Positions 1 to 14,344 of a DNA stretch of 64,000 nucleotides are shown here, piece after piece (position 1 is the stretch's first letter; every line of letters starts with the position of its first letter). Source of the stretch: Geodermatophilus arenarius (GTDB lineage: Bacteria > Actinomycetota > Actinomycetes > Mycobacteriales > Geodermatophilaceae); NCBI RefSeq assembly GCF_042654585.1, contig NZ_JBHSGR010000005.1, positions 138,673-202,672 of the forward strand. Reading direction: 5' to 3'. The notes under the pieces were generated by a model. The model saw only the letters and a list, made by a program, of their open reading frames with translations. It searched no databases and was not told the DNA's origin. A program made the translations under genes and the position numbers.

Positions 1-1688
<1,688 letters not shown>

Positions 1689-1784
1689 TGAGTGGACCCC
1701 TTTCCCGGGGCTCGTTACTGCACTTCTAGTCGTTGGCTGGGGACGCCGGCCGGCCCGTCACGAGGAGGGCCGGCCGGCGGCCGA

Positions 1785-5294
<3,510 letters not shown>

Positions 5295-5493
5295 GATGCG
5301 TCCTTCCAAGGACCTCACGACGTGCGGGCGGTGGGTGCGGGTTCGTCCTGGGTCGTCGTCGGTGATGGCGGGGCTGTCCGCGGCGTCCGGCCCGCTGGGG
5401 AACGGGGTGTCGCCCAGGTGCCGGGAGGGGATCCCGGGCAGCCCAGGTGACCCGTCTCGGCGGGCAGGCAGTCAGGGGGCAGCGCAACAGAGA

Positions 5494-5522
5494 ACCCTAC
5501 CCCTGCTCGCGCACGCTGTCCA
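5494..5522 (-). promoter_or_regulatory. Probable rpoBC promoter (-35/-10)
   Basis: On the minus strand TGGACA (5522-5517) is separated by exactly 17 nt from TAGGGT (5499-5494), a good match to housekeeping actinobacterial promoters. The start codon of rpoB is about 200 nt downstream, so the transcript would have a long leader. The 5295-5678 gap holds this promoter and the terminator-like hairpin of the mce operon; I see no reading frame of merit in it. Confidence 0.65.
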
Positions 5523-5611
5523 CGTCGGGGGGTGGGGGGCGAGCCCCGCCACACTCCGGGAAGGACGGCGTCCGGCAGACCGGGCGGCGTTCCGCGCGGC
5601 CATGATGCCAG

Positions 5612-5678
5612 TCCGGGGGCCCCGCTGTCTCCGCCACGCCGCGCGGAGCGCGAGCCGGCCCGGCCCGCGGCCCCCGGA
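5612..5678 (-). terminator. Terminator-like hairpin after the mce operon
   Basis: A perfect 10-bp stem, TCCGGGGGCC (5612-5621) with GGCCCCCGGA (5669-5678), begins directly behind the stop codon of the last Mce-associated gene. The 47-nt loop can fold further. There is no T-tract, as is usual in high-GC genomes, so efficiency cannot be judged. Confidence 0.5.
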
Positions 5679-6455
5679 TCAGCCGGTCGTGAGCAGGGTC
5701 AGGTCGCTGATCCTCCAGTCGCCGTCGACCCTCGCCAGCTGCACCTGGACGGTCTGGGTGCACGACTGCGCGCCCTCGGGGGTGACCGTGCACTCCGACC
5801 CCTCGGGGGCGGGCTGGGTCCCGCTGTTCACCGACTCGACGACGTACTGGCCGAAGACGACGACGGTCGCGCTGTCCTGGTCGTCGGAGACCTGCTGCAG
5901 GCCGACGTCGAGCACCTCGTACCGCGTGGTGGCCGACACCTGCTCGTAGGTGTCGACGATCCCGCCCTGGGACAGGTCCTGCTCGTACTGGTCCCGCAGG
6001 TCGCCGGTCAGGACGTCGAGCTTGCGCTGCACGCTGCCCTCGGAGTCCCGGTAGTCGTAGGCGTAGAGGGCCTGCACGTCCTCGCGCGCCGCGGCGAACA
6101 CCGACGGCGAGACGTGCGCGGGGTCCAGCCGCTGCCAGGCCAGGAGGCCGACGAGACCGGCGGCGAGCACGCACAGCACCGTGAGGACCGCCACCAGCGG
6201 CAGCCGGCGAGGACGCCGCGACGACGGCTCGGGGACCGTGCGGGTCCGGGCCGGGCGCTCGGCGCGGGCGCGGCGGGCGCCGTGCCGGGCGGGCGCCTCG
6301 GCCGGCACCTCGGTGACGGATGCCTCCGGCGCCTGGGCGCGGGCCTCCTCCCGGTCCCGGCGGCTGCCGGCCACCCGGGGGCGCGGGGACGGGCGGGGCC
6401 GGTCCGCGCGCGGGCGCGGCGTGGGGCGGGGGCGCTCCCCCGGGGTCTCGCTCAC
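5679..6455 (-). CDS. Mce-associated membrane protein (second)
   Basis: This is a 258-residue protein with a long Arg/Pro-rich cytoplasmic N-terminus, one transmembrane helix near residues 110-130 (LPLVAVLTVLCVLAAGLVGLLAW) and an extracytoplasmic domain ending VDGDWRISDLTLL. That is the layout of the Mas proteins that follow mce genes in actinobacteria; they are thought to stabilise the lipid-import complex. The GTG start at 6455 has GGAGG 8 nt upstream, located in the end of the preceding gene, whose stop codon lies 6 nt before. It is the last gene of the mce operon. Family role is known only in outline; substrate is not inferable. Confidence 0.8.
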   Translation of the reverse strand: MSETPGERPRPTPRPRADRPRPSPRPRVAGSRRDREEARAQAPEASVTEVPAEAPARHGARRARAERPARTRTVPEPSSRRPRRLPLVAVLTVLCVLAAGLVGLLAWQRLDPAHVSPSVFAAAREDVQALYAYDYRDSEGSVQRKLDVLTGDLRDQYEQDLSQGGIVDTYEQVSATTRYEVLDVGLQQVSDDQDSATVVVFGQYVVESVNSGTQPAPEGSECTVTPEGAQSCTQTVQVQLARVDGDWRISDLTLLTTG

Positions 6456-6460
6456 GCCGG

Positions 6461-7042
6461 TCACCTCCCCGAGATCCCGGACAGCAGCCAGCGGCCGTCC
6501 TCGCGCACGAGCTCCACCTGGATGCGGTAGCGCAGCACCTGGGCCTGCGGGCTGGCGGTGCTCTGCTGCGTCGACCGGATGACCAGCAGCACGGTGCCGG
6601 AGTCCTCGTCGGCGCTGACCACGCCCGCGCCGACGACCTCGGTCTGCACGACCGCCTGGGCGTCGACCAGCTCCTGCCGGCGGTCCTGCAGCTGGGCCAG
6701 GGACTCGTCGCGCAGGTCGCCGGTGGCGACGCGGCGTACCTGCTCGATGTCGTCGTCGATGGTGACCGCGTCGAAGGAGGTCAGGTCGACGATCCCCGAG
6801 CGGGCCGCCTGCAGCACCTGCACGTAGCTGTCGGTGCGCACCGGTGACTCGTCCTCGCGGGTCAGCCACAGCCACCCGGCCGCGGCGAGCAGCAGCACGA
6901 GCAGCGCCGCGAGCACGGGCACCAGCGGGACCGACAGCCGGCGGCGGGCGCGCGGCGCGTCGTCGGCGGCGGAGGAGTCGGCGGAGGGGTCGGCGGGGAC
7001 CTCGTCGGGGGTCGTCGCGGTGTCCTGCCCGGCGCGCGTCAC
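6461..7042 (-). CDS. Mce-associated membrane protein (first)
   Basis: This 193-residue protein has a short acidic cytoplasmic segment, a single transmembrane helix (VPLVPVLAALLVLLLAAAGWLWL, about residues 40-62) and an outer domain with a DDDIEQVRRVATGDL segment and an EDGRWLLSGI ending typical of Mas-type proteins. The open frame extends further upstream, but the GTG at 7042 is preceded by GAGGAGG at a good distance, so I start there. It sits 58 bases after mceF and just before the second Mce-associated gene. Role is inferred from position: an accessory part of the Mce lipid transporter. Confidence 0.78.
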   Translation of the reverse strand: MTRAGQDTATTPDEVPADPSADSSAADDAPRARRRLSVPLVPVLAALLVLLLAAAGWLWLTREDESPVRTDSYVQVLQAARSGIVDLTSFDAVTIDDDIEQVRRVATGDLRDESLAQLQDRRQELVDAQAVVQTEVVGAGVVSADEDSGTVLLVIRSTQQSTASPQAQVLRYRIQVELVREDGRWLLSGISGR

Positions 7043-7100
7043 CGCGTCCTCCTCTCGTCCCGTGTCGTGTCGAGTGCTCTGGGTGATGAGCATGACGTAC

Positions 7101-8369
7101 TCAGCCCGCCGTCCGTGCGATGGGGAGGGCACCGAGCAGGCCGCCGAGGACGTCGTCGGCCACCGAGGCCACCGGCGCGCCGACACCGGCCCGGCCCTGC
7201 GGCCCGGGCGAGCCGACGCCGCCGTCGCGGCCGATGTTCTGCTCGCCGCGGATGTTCGAGCCCGACTCGTCCACGCCGTCGCCCGGGGTCGGGTCCGCGC
7301 CGTCCACGACGTCGCAGCCGACGGAGTCGACGTCCAGCCCGGCCACCGACCCCGGGCTGGGCAGCTGCCCGGTGGAGACGTAGCCGCTGGTGCAGGCCCG
7401 CGGGTCGTCGCTGTTGAGCACGAGGCCGAAGTGCGCGCGCATCGTGCCGCCGTCGTCGCGGACGACGCTGAACCCGCCGCTGACCGCGTCGGGGTAGGTG
7501 ACGAGCATCTGCTCGACGCCGTCGAGGCGCGGGATGGTGACGCCGTTGAGGACGTCGAGGTGGCGCACCAGGGAGCCGAGGCCGGGCCCCGCGTCGTCCA
7601 CCAGGTCCTGCAGCGCCGCCCCGGCGTCGGGCGCGTTGACGACCAGGCCGCGCAGGTCGGGGTCGATCTCCACCAGCGTGTCGCTGACCGCGCGCAGGTC
7701 GGCGGCCCACTGCTCGATCGCCGAGCGGCTCTCGGCCTGGGTCTGCAGCACGGTCCGCCCGTCGGTGATCAGCCGCAGCGTCTGCGGCAGCGACTCCTCG
7801 GCGCGGGCCAGCAGCAGGTCGCCGTTGTCGATGAGCCGGGTCAGGTCGTCGCCGGCGCCGGCGAAAGCGCGGCCGAGCTCGTCGACGACGACGCGCAGGT
7901 CCTCCGGGTCGATCGAGGTGACCAGCTGGTCGACGTGGAGCAGCAGCTGCTCGACCGGGATCGGGATGGCCGTGCGCGACTGCGGGATGACCGCGCCGTC
8001 GGCCAGGTACGGCCCGTCGGCGGTGGCCGGGCGCAGGTCGACGTACTGCTCGCCGACGGCGCTGCGGGTGGCCACGACGGCGTCGGTGTCGGCCGGGATG
8101 GGGTCGGCGTCGGGGTCGATGGTCAGCGTGACCCGGACGCCGTCGTCGGTGAGCTGCATGTCGCTGACCCGGCCCACGGCGACGCCCCGGTGGGTGACCT
8201 CGGCGTTGACGAAGATGCCACCGGAGTCGGCGAAGTCGGCGTCGACGTCGTAGCCGCTGCCGAGCAGCACCCGGTCGAGGCCGACGTAGGTGAAGCCGAC
8301 GTAGGAGATGCCCAGCAGCGCGACCGCGGTGAACGCGAGCAGCTGCAGCCTGACCTTGCGGGTGATCAC
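7101..8369 (-). CDS. Mce family protein F (MlaD domain)
   Basis: This is the sixth and last Mce subunit, 422 residues. An N-terminal signal anchor (VRLQLLAFTAVALLGISYVGFTYV) is followed by the MlaD/Mce domain with EVTHRGVAVGRVSDM, the strand pattern that builds the hexameric ring, and then long helical segments forming the tube that carries lipids across the periplasm-like space. The GTG start overlaps the stop of mceE in GTGA, so translation is coupled. The C-terminal 60 residues are Gly/Asp-rich and low in complexity. The symbol is left empty because paralogue numbering cannot be deduced. Confidence 0.85.
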   Translation of the reverse strand: MITRKVRLQLLAFTAVALLGISYVGFTYVGLDRVLLGSGYDVDADFADSGGIFVNAEVTHRGVAVGRVSDMQLTDDGVRVTLTIDPDADPIPADTDAVVATRSAVGEQYVDLRPATADGPYLADGAVIPQSRTAIPIPVEQLLLHVDQLVTSIDPEDLRVVVDELGRAFAGAGDDLTRLIDNGDLLLARAEESLPQTLRLITDGRTVLQTQAESRSAIEQWAADLRAVSDTLVEIDPDLRGLVVNAPDAGAALQDLVDDAGPGLGSLVRHLDVLNGVTIPRLDGVEQMLVTYPDAVSGGFSVVRDDGGTMRAHFGLVLNSDDPRACTSGYVSTGQLPSPGSVAGLDVDSVGCDVVDGADPTPGDGVDESGSNIRGEQNIGRDGGVGSPGPQGRAGVGAPVASVADDVLGGLLGALPIARTAG

Positions 8370-9634
8370 GGCGTGCCTCCCGTCGGGATGCCGGGCAGCC
8401 CGGGCAGGCCGGCCGGCGCGCCGCCGGTGCCGCCGCCGAGGACGGTGCCGGCCAGCCCGCCCAGCCCCGGCGCGAGCGACTGCGCCGGCGACGACGAGCC
8501 GGTGCCGGCGCCTCCGGAGTCGGCCGGCGGGGTGCCGGCGCTGCCGCAGGTGTCGCCGGCCAGGTCCTGCGGGTCGAGGGTCTCCAGGCCGCCGGTGACC
8601 GGGTCGACGACGTAGCGGCACAGCAGCTCGCGCAGGTCGAGGTCCAGGTTGGCCGTCATGTTGGTGAACAGGCCGTAGCCGCCGGTCCGCGCGTCGGGCC
8701 GGTACTGCAGCGCCGACAGCGAGCTGGCCGGGAACGGGTAGGTGAGCAGCAGGTCCAGCGACTCGGCGAGGTCGGGCCCCGCGGCGGCCAGCTGGGTGAG
8801 GATCGGCTGCAGCAGCTGCAGGTCGGCCACGGTGTCCGCGCCGGCCTGCTGGATGACCCGGGTACCGACGTCGCCGAGGCGGGACAGGCTGTCGAGCATC
8901 GAGACGAGCAGGTCGCGCTGCTCGGTGACGACGTCGAGTCCCGGCCCGATGGTGTCCAGCGCCGTCTCGATGGTCCCGGTGCGGGCGGCGAGGGACTCGG
9001 CCAGCGCGTCCACGCTGTCCAGCGCCCGGCCGATCTTGTCGCGCTGCTGGTCGAGGCCGGCGATGAACGTGTCGAGCTGGGTGAGGGTGGCGCGGACGGC
9101 GTCCTCGCGGCCCTCGAGGGCGTCACCCAGCTCCCGGCTGATCGTCTGCAGCTGGGCCAGCCCCCCGCCGTTGAGCACCAGCGACAGCGCGCCGAGGAGC
9201 TCCTCGACCTCGACGTTGCGGTTGGTGCGGTCCAGGCCGATGAGCGCGCCGTCGGTGAGCTCGCCGGTGGGCGTCTCGGTGCCCGGGGCGGCCAGCTCCA
9301 CGTACTTCTCCCCCAGCAGCGAGGACTGCTGGATCATCGCGACCGCGTTGGCCGGCAGGTCGACGTCGCCGTTGATCTCGACGGTGACCAGGGCGGTCCA
9401 GTCCTCCCCCAGCGAGACGTCCTGCACCCGGCCGACCGGGACGTCGGCGACGCGGACACCGGCCTGCGGGACGAGGTCCAGGACGTCGAGGAACTGGATC
9501 TGCACCGTGTACGGGTCGTCGCCGACGTCCGCGCCGCCGGGGAGGTCGAGGGAGTAGGCGCCGCGGAAGCCGCAGCCGGACAGCAGCAGCACCCCGGCAC
9601 CCAGCGCGACCGCCCGCCGGCCCAGCGCGCTCAC
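8366..9634 (-). CDS. Mce family lipoprotein (MceE/LprK-like)
   Basis: This 422-residue Mce subunit carries a lipoprotein signal: positively charged start, hydrophobic stretch and lipobox LLSGCG with the acylated Cys near residue 21. That marks the E position of the operon (LprK type). The MlaD domain follows (GVRVADVPVGRVQDVSLG, then SLLGEKYVELA), then a helical region rich in Gln/Leu. The C-terminus is a Gly/Pro/Ser-rich tail. GTGA overlaps couple it to the genes before and after. It should be exported, lipidated and placed in the Mce hexamer at the outer face of the membrane. Confidence 0.88.
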   Translation of the reverse strand: MSALGRRAVALGAGVLLLSGCGFRGAYSLDLPGGADVGDDPYTVQIQFLDVLDLVPQAGVRVADVPVGRVQDVSLGEDWTALVTVEINGDVDLPANAVAMIQQSSLLGEKYVELAAPGTETPTGELTDGALIGLDRTNRNVEVEELLGALSLVLNGGGLAQLQTISRELGDALEGREDAVRATLTQLDTFIAGLDQQRDKIGRALDSVDALAESLAARTGTIETALDTIGPGLDVVTEQRDLLVSMLDSLSRLGDVGTRVIQQAGADTVADLQLLQPILTQLAAAGPDLAESLDLLLTYPFPASSLSALQYRPDARTGGYGLFTNMTANLDLDLRELLCRYVVDPVTGGLETLDPQDLAGDTCGSAGTPPADSGGAGTGSSSPAQSLAPGLGGLAGTVLGGGTGGAPAGLPGLPGIPTGGTP

Positions 9635-10872
9635 CGCTGCGCCCCCGGCACCGGCGGCAGGCCGACCAGCGGGGTGCCGCCGGCCCGCGGGGTGGTGCCG
9701 CGGCCGAACAGGGTGCCGAGCAGCTCCTGCAGGTCGGGCACGCCGTCGCCGTTGAGGTCGTCGAGCTGCCCGTCGTTGCCGGGGTCGCCCGAGAGCAGCC
9801 GCAGGCAGACCTGCTCGGTCGGCGGCAGCTGCAGGAACGCGGTCAGGTCGGTGGGGTCCACGCCCGCGATCCGCAGCCGGCCGGCCTGGGCCAGCAGCTG
9901 GCAGACCACGACCTCCGGGTTGGCCGAGCCCAGCGAGTTGTCGCGGGTGTCGAGCGTGCCGTAGTCGGGGTTGTAGGCGTGCGCGACGTTGCCCAGCGCG
10001 GCGGGGGCGACGTCGAGCACCTCGGCCAGCGCCTGCCGCTGCTGGACCAGGGTGAGGGTGACGTCGGCCAGCCGGTCGACGTTCGTCGTCAGCAGCGCGG
10101 TGTTGGTCTGCACGAACGTGGCGATCTCCCCCAGCGCCTGCGACAGCAGCTGCACCGCGGCGGCGAGGTCCTCCCGCTCGCCCTCGAGCTGGGCGGCGAC
10201 CGCGGCCATGTTGTCGTTGAACTGGCCGACCTGGGTGTCGATCGTGGCCAGCGCCGAGGTGAACGCCTGCAGGTCCTCCACCGACCCGAACAGGTCGTCG
10301 CGGTTCTCCGCCAGGGTCTGCACCGCGGTCGAGAACCCGGTCAGCGTCCGGTTGAGCGCGTCGCCGTTGCCCTCGAGGTTGTCCGCGCCGGTGGCCAGCA
10401 GGTCCTGCAGCGCGCCGTCGGCGTTGGCGCCGGTCGGGCCGAGGGCGGCCGAGAGCTCGTCGAGGGCGCCGTACACCGCGTCCAGCTCGACCGGCGTGGC
10501 CGTGCGCGACAGGTCCAGCTCGGCGCCGTCCTCCAGCGTCGGGCCGCCGTCGTAGACCGGGGAGAACTGCACGTACCGGTCGCTGACCAGTGACGGCGCG
10601 AGGACGACCGCGTCGGCGTCGGCCGGGATGTCGTACTCGTCGTCGACGAGCATGTCGACGCGCACCCGGTCGCCCATCGGGACGACGTCGGTGATCTCGC
10701 CGACGTCGATGCCGAGGACCCGCACGTCGCCGCCCGGGTACACGCCCACGGCCTGGCCGAAGTACGCGGTGACCCGGATCTGGCCGGCCGGTCGCAGGAC
10801 GGTCCAGCCGACCGCGCCGACCAGCACGAGCGCGGCGACCAGGGCGACACCGCGCTGCAGGGACCCGGTCAC
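9631..10872 (-). CDS. Mce family protein D with EF-hand-like loop
   Basis: This 413-residue Mce subunit starts at a GTG in a GTGA overlap with mceC. It has one N-terminal membrane anchor, an MlaD domain (GGDVRVLGIDVGEITDVVPMGD... and SLVSDRYVQFSP) and a coiled helical region. Unusually, residues 372-383 near the C-terminus read DLNGDGVPDLQE, a DxNxDGxxDxxE calcium-loop pattern as in dockerins and thrombospondin type 3 repeats. Mce proteins import lipids or steroids; the loop might bind calcium, which is inference. Confidence 0.87.
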   Translation of the reverse strand: MTGSLQRGVALVAALVLVGAVGWTVLRPAGQIRVTAYFGQAVGVYPGGDVRVLGIDVGEITDVVPMGDRVRVDMLVDDEYDIPADADAVVLAPSLVSDRYVQFSPVYDGGPTLEDGAELDLSRTATPVELDAVYGALDELSAALGPTGANADGALQDLLATGADNLEGNGDALNRTLTGFSTAVQTLAENRDDLFGSVEDLQAFTSALATIDTQVGQFNDNMAAVAAQLEGEREDLAAAVQLLSQALGEIATFVQTNTALLTTNVDRLADVTLTLVQQRQALAEVLDVAPAALGNVAHAYNPDYGTLDTRDNSLGSANPEVVVCQLLAQAGRLRIAGVDPTDLTAFLQLPPTEQVCLRLLSGDPGNDGQLDDLNGDGVPDLQELLGTLFGRGTTPRAGGTPLVGLPPVPGAQR

Positions 10873-11903
10873 CGGCCCTCCTCGCAGGAGACGAGACCCC
10901 CGGGCACCTGGCCGGCGCCCCCGCAGAGCACCGACCCGACGGCGCCGGGCAGCAGGTTCTCCACGAAGCTGTCGAACCAGCGGCCGTTGCCCAGGGTGTT
11001 GGTGAAGACCCGGACGAAGGGCGCCAGGTCGGCGACGGTCTGCCCGAGGGCCTGGCGGTTGCGCGACAGGATGTCGGTGACGGCCGACAGCTGCTGCAGC
11101 GCCGGGGTGAGGGCCTCGCGGTTGTCCGCGACCAGCCCGGTCAGCTGCTGGGCCAGCGTCTGGGTGTTGGTGAGGATCGAGTCGATGAGCGCCCGGCGCT
11201 CCTGCACCTCGGTGAGCAGGGTGTTGGAGTCCAGGACGAGCTGGGTGAACTCGCCGTTGCGGTCGGCCAGGACCTGGGTCACGTCCCGGGTGGCCGACAG
11301 CAGCTCGCGCAGCTGGGCGTCCCGCGAGGCGATGGTGTCCGAGAGCCGGGCCAGCCCGTCCAGGGAGGTGCGGACCTCGTCGGGGGTGTCGGCGAAGGTC
11401 TCCGACAGCACCTCGAAGGAGCTCGCCAGCTGGGCGGTGTCGATGTCGTCGACGGTGGTGGACAGGTCCGCGAAGGCCTCGACGACGTCGTAGGGCGAGG
11501 CGGTGCGCTGCAGCGGGATGCGCTGCTCGGGGTCCAGCGGCGTCGCGCCGCGCGGGACCAGCGCCAGGTACTTCGCGCCGAGCACCGTCTCGATCTTGAT
11601 GGCCGCCTCGGACCGGTCGCCGACGAACGCGTCGCGGACGCGGAACTCGACGGTGACCGCGCCGTCCTCCAGCGCCAGGCTCTCGACCTGGCCGACCTTG
11701 ACGCCGGCGACGCGCACCGGGTCGTCGGGCCGGAGGCCCGCGGCCTCGGAGAACTGGGCGCGGTAGACGGTGCCCCCGCCGATGAGCGGCAGCGACCGGG
11801 CGTTGAAGGCGAGCAGCACCAGCAGCGCGATCAGCGAGAGGCTGACCGCCCCGATGACGACCGGGTTGCGGTCGCGGAACGGCTTGGCCGGACGGCGGGC
11901 CAT
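10869..11903 (-). CDS. Mce family protein C (MlaD domain)
   Basis: This 344-residue Mce subunit begins at the ATG (MARRPAKPFRDRNP); the open frame extends upstream, but this start overlaps the mceB stop by one base and is followed at once by a basic segment and a membrane anchor (VVIGAVSLSLIALLVLLAFNA). The MlaD domain contains DPVRVAGVKVGQVESL and TVLGAKYLALVPRG. A long helical part with evenly spaced Leu follows, then a C-terminal segment with two Cys (VLCGG, LVSC) that could form a disulfide outside the cell. Third position of the A-F series. Confidence 0.87.
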   Translation of the reverse strand: MARRPAKPFRDRNPVVIGAVSLSLIALLVLLAFNARSLPLIGGGTVYRAQFSEAAGLRPDDPVRVAGVKVGQVESLALEDGAVTVEFRVRDAFVGDRSEAAIKIETVLGAKYLALVPRGATPLDPEQRIPLQRTASPYDVVEAFADLSTTVDDIDTAQLASSFEVLSETFADTPDEVRTSLDGLARLSDTIASRDAQLRELLSATRDVTQVLADRNGEFTQLVLDSNTLLTEVQERRALIDSILTNTQTLAQQLTGLVADNREALTPALQQLSAVTDILSRNRQALGQTVADLAPFVRVFTNTLGNGRWFDSFVENLLPGAVGSVLCGGAGQVPGGLVSCEEGR

Positions 11904-12940
11904 CAGCACCCCCTCGCGCCGGAGGACAGCCCGCCCGCGGGGATGGTGCTCGGCTCGCTCGCGCCGGGCAGGGTGACCGTGCCGGACGCCCCGCACAGGT
12001 AGAAGTTGAACCAGCTGCCGTTGACGGCGGTCCGCGTGATCAGGTCGATCTTGGTCGGTGCGAGCTGCAGGAAGTCCTCCAGGACGTCGCCGGTGTCGGC
12101 GAGGTTGCCGGCCAGGTCGCCGAGGCCCTCGACGTCCGCCGCCAGCGGCGCCCGGGCGTCCTCGAGCAGCCCGGCGGTGCTCACCGCGAGGCCGTCGATG
12201 GTCTGCAGCGAGTCGAAGATCGCGTCGCGGTCCTCGCTCAGCCCGGAGACGAACTGCTGCAGCGAGACGACCAGCGACGACAGCTGCTCGTCCCGGGCGG
12301 CGACCGTGCCCATCACCGAGGTGAGGTTGTCGATGACGCTGCCGATGACGGCGTCCTTGTCCGCGAGCGACGAGGTGAGCGAGCCGACGTGGCCGAGCAG
12401 GCTCTCCACCGTGCCGCCCTCGCCCTGGAACACCTGGACGATCTCGAAGGACAGCCGGTTGACGTCCTGCGGCGACAGGGCCTGGAACAGCGGCTGGAAC
12501 CCGCCGAACAGCGTGGTGAGGTCCAGCGCCGGCTCCGTCTGGGCCAGCGGGATGGTGTCGCCCTCCTCGAGGGTGCGCCCGGCCGCCCCCTCTCCCTCGG
12601 TCAGCGCGACGTACCGCTGGCCGACGAGGTTGCGGTAGCGGATGGTCGCCAGCACCGAGGTGGGCAGCGGGACGTCGGAGTCGACCGCGACGGTCACCTC
12701 GGCCACCGGCCGGTCGGTCTGCTCGGACAGGCCGATGGCGGTCACCTGGCCCACCCGGACGCCGGCGATGCGCACCTCGTCGCCCTCCACCAGGCCGGCG
12801 ACGTCGGTGAACTGCGCCCGGTACTCCAGCGGCTCGCCGTGGCCGGCGTTGGTGATGGTGCTGACCAGGACGTAGCTGGCGAGCACGGTCACCAGGGCGA
12901 ACACGGCCAGCTTGGTCAGCGGCGCGGCGAGGCCCCTCAT
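11903..12940 (-). CDS. Mce family protein B (MlaD domain)
   Basis: This 345-residue Mce subunit starts at ATG 12940 (MRGLAAPLTKLAVFALVTVLASYVL, membrane anchor). The MlaD domain contains DEVRIAGVRVGQVTAIGLSEQ and NLVGQRYVALTEGEG; the remainder is helical and ends FYLCGASGTVTLPG. It overlaps mceA by 4 bases and mceC by 1. It is one of the six different subunits that together form the lipid-conducting hexamer. Confidence 0.87.
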   Translation of the reverse strand: MRGLAAPLTKLAVFALVTVLASYVLVSTITNAGHGEPLEYRAQFTDVAGLVEGDEVRIAGVRVGQVTAIGLSEQTDRPVAEVTVAVDSDVPLPTSVLATIRYRNLVGQRYVALTEGEGAAGRTLEEGDTIPLAQTEPALDLTTLFGGFQPLFQALSPQDVNRLSFEIVQVFQGEGGTVESLLGHVGSLTSSLADKDAVIGSVIDNLTSVMGTVAARDEQLSSLVVSLQQFVSGLSEDRDAIFDSLQTIDGLAVSTAGLLEDARAPLAADVEGLGDLAGNLADTGDVLEDFLQLAPTKIDLITRTAVNGSWFNFYLCGASGTVTLPGASEPSTIPAGGLSSGARGC

Positions 12941-14337
12941 CGCAGCGCCACCTGGGTCCCCCGCAGCAGCGGCGCCATCGTCGAGGCGGCCAGGTCGGAG
13001 ACCTCGCCGGGCTCCACGCCGGTCTGGTAGCCGAGGATGCTGCGCACGAAGTCCAGCTCCGCCGTCGACCCGGCCAGCCGGCCCGGCACCGAGTTCCCGA
13101 AGGCGGACAGGTCGGTGGTCACGTTGCCGTCGGGCTCCCCGGCGCCGGCGGGGACGTCCTCGGGTCCCCGGCCGCCCAGGCAGTTCGGGTTGCCGCTGTA
13201 CGGGTTGTCCACCGAGTCGACGCCGTCCACCGGCGGCACCGGGCAGTAGTACTCGCCCCGGTCGGCGGCCGCGATGATCGCGTCGATGTCGTCCAGGCCC
13301 TGGCAGTCGGGGCCCGACCGGTCGAGGTACGCCGGCTGGTCGCCGGGCTGGTAGGGGTTGCGCGGCGGCAGCGTCACGGTGATGTCCAGGTTCAGCGCGG
13401 GGTCGCCGTCGCCGCCGAAGGCCTCGGTGATCATCGGCTTGAACCGGGCCAGGCCGTCGAGCAGGCACGGGTACTCCGGTGAGTACTCGGCGAACAGCCC
13501 GAGCACCGGCCGCGAGGTGGCGGCCAGCGAGATCAGGCTCTGCTCGTTGGTCTCCAGGAAGCCGGCCGCGGTCGCCGACGAGGCGCCGACAACGGTGAAC
13601 GTGCGCCGCAGCTGCTCGGACTGGTCGACCAGCGTCTGCGAGGTCACCGCCAGGTCGTCGAGCACGGCCAGCAGGTCGTCGGCGGCCGAGTCGTAGGTGT
13701 CGGCGACGTCGGCCAGCCCGCTGATGTCGGCCTGCAGCTCGGGCAGCACGGTGTTGAGCTCGCCGACGTAGCGGCCGATCGAGGCGAGGTTCTCCCCCAG
13801 CCGGTAACCGCGCCCGCGCAGCGCCGAGGCGACGGCGCCGAGCGTGGAGCTGAGGTCCTGCGGCTGCACCGCCCGCAGCAGCGGCAGCAGGTCGTCGATG
13901 ACCCGCTGCAGCTCGACGGCGTTCTCGGTGCGGTCCTGGCCGATCTCGTCGCCGTCGGCCAGCCGCTCCCCCGAGGGCCGCTCGGGCACCACGAGGGACA
14001 CGTAGCGCTCGCCGAACAGCGTCTTGGGCAGCAGCCGGGCGGTGACGTCGGCGGGGATGCGGTCCAGGTGCTCGGGCCGGATGGCCAGCTCGATCGTCGC
14101 GCCCCCGGCGGAGGCCTCGACGGAGCGCACCTCGCCGACGATCACCCCGCGCACCTTGACGTCGGAGGCCTCCTGCAGCTGGTTGCCCACGGTGTCGGCG
14201 TGCAGCACCACGCGGGCGGTGTCGGTGAAGGCCTTGGTGTAGAGCGCCACGGTCAGCGCGAGCAGCACCACCAGGACGACGAGGAACGCCACGCCCTGCA
14301 GCCGACGGCGCACCACCGCGCCCCTGCCCCCGCTCAT
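12937..14337 (-). CDS. Mce family protein A (MlaD domain)
   Basis: This 466-residue protein is the first Mce subunit of the operon. It has an N-terminal anchor (LQGVAFLVVLVVLLALTVALYT), then the MlaD domain (DVKVRGVIVGEVRSVEAS; KTLFGERYVSLVVPERP) and a helical stalk. The C-terminal 150 residues are a polar, Cys-containing region rich in Asp, Pro and Gly (around residues 330-420). The ATG start lies 7 bases after the stop of the second YrbE permease. Canonical order ATPase, YrbE-A, YrbE-B, MceA-F supports the assignment. Confidence 0.88.
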   Translation of the reverse strand: MSGGRGAVVRRRLQGVAFLVVLVVLLALTVALYTKAFTDTARVVLHADTVGNQLQEASDVKVRGVIVGEVRSVEASAGGATIELAIRPEHLDRIPADVTARLLPKTLFGERYVSLVVPERPSGERLADGDEIGQDRTENAVELQRVIDDLLPLLRAVQPQDLSSTLGAVASALRGRGYRLGENLASIGRYVGELNTVLPELQADISGLADVADTYDSAADDLLAVLDDLAVTSQTLVDQSEQLRRTFTVVGASSATAAGFLETNEQSLISLAATSRPVLGLFAEYSPEYPCLLDGLARFKPMITEAFGGDGDPALNLDITVTLPPRNPYQPGDQPAYLDRSGPDCQGLDDIDAIIAAADRGEYYCPVPPVDGVDSVDNPYSGNPNCLGGRGPEDVPAGAGEPDGNVTTDLSAFGNSVPGRLAGSTAELDFVRSILGYQTGVEPGEVSDLAASTMAPLLRGTQVALR

Positions 14338-14344
14338 CTCCCGC

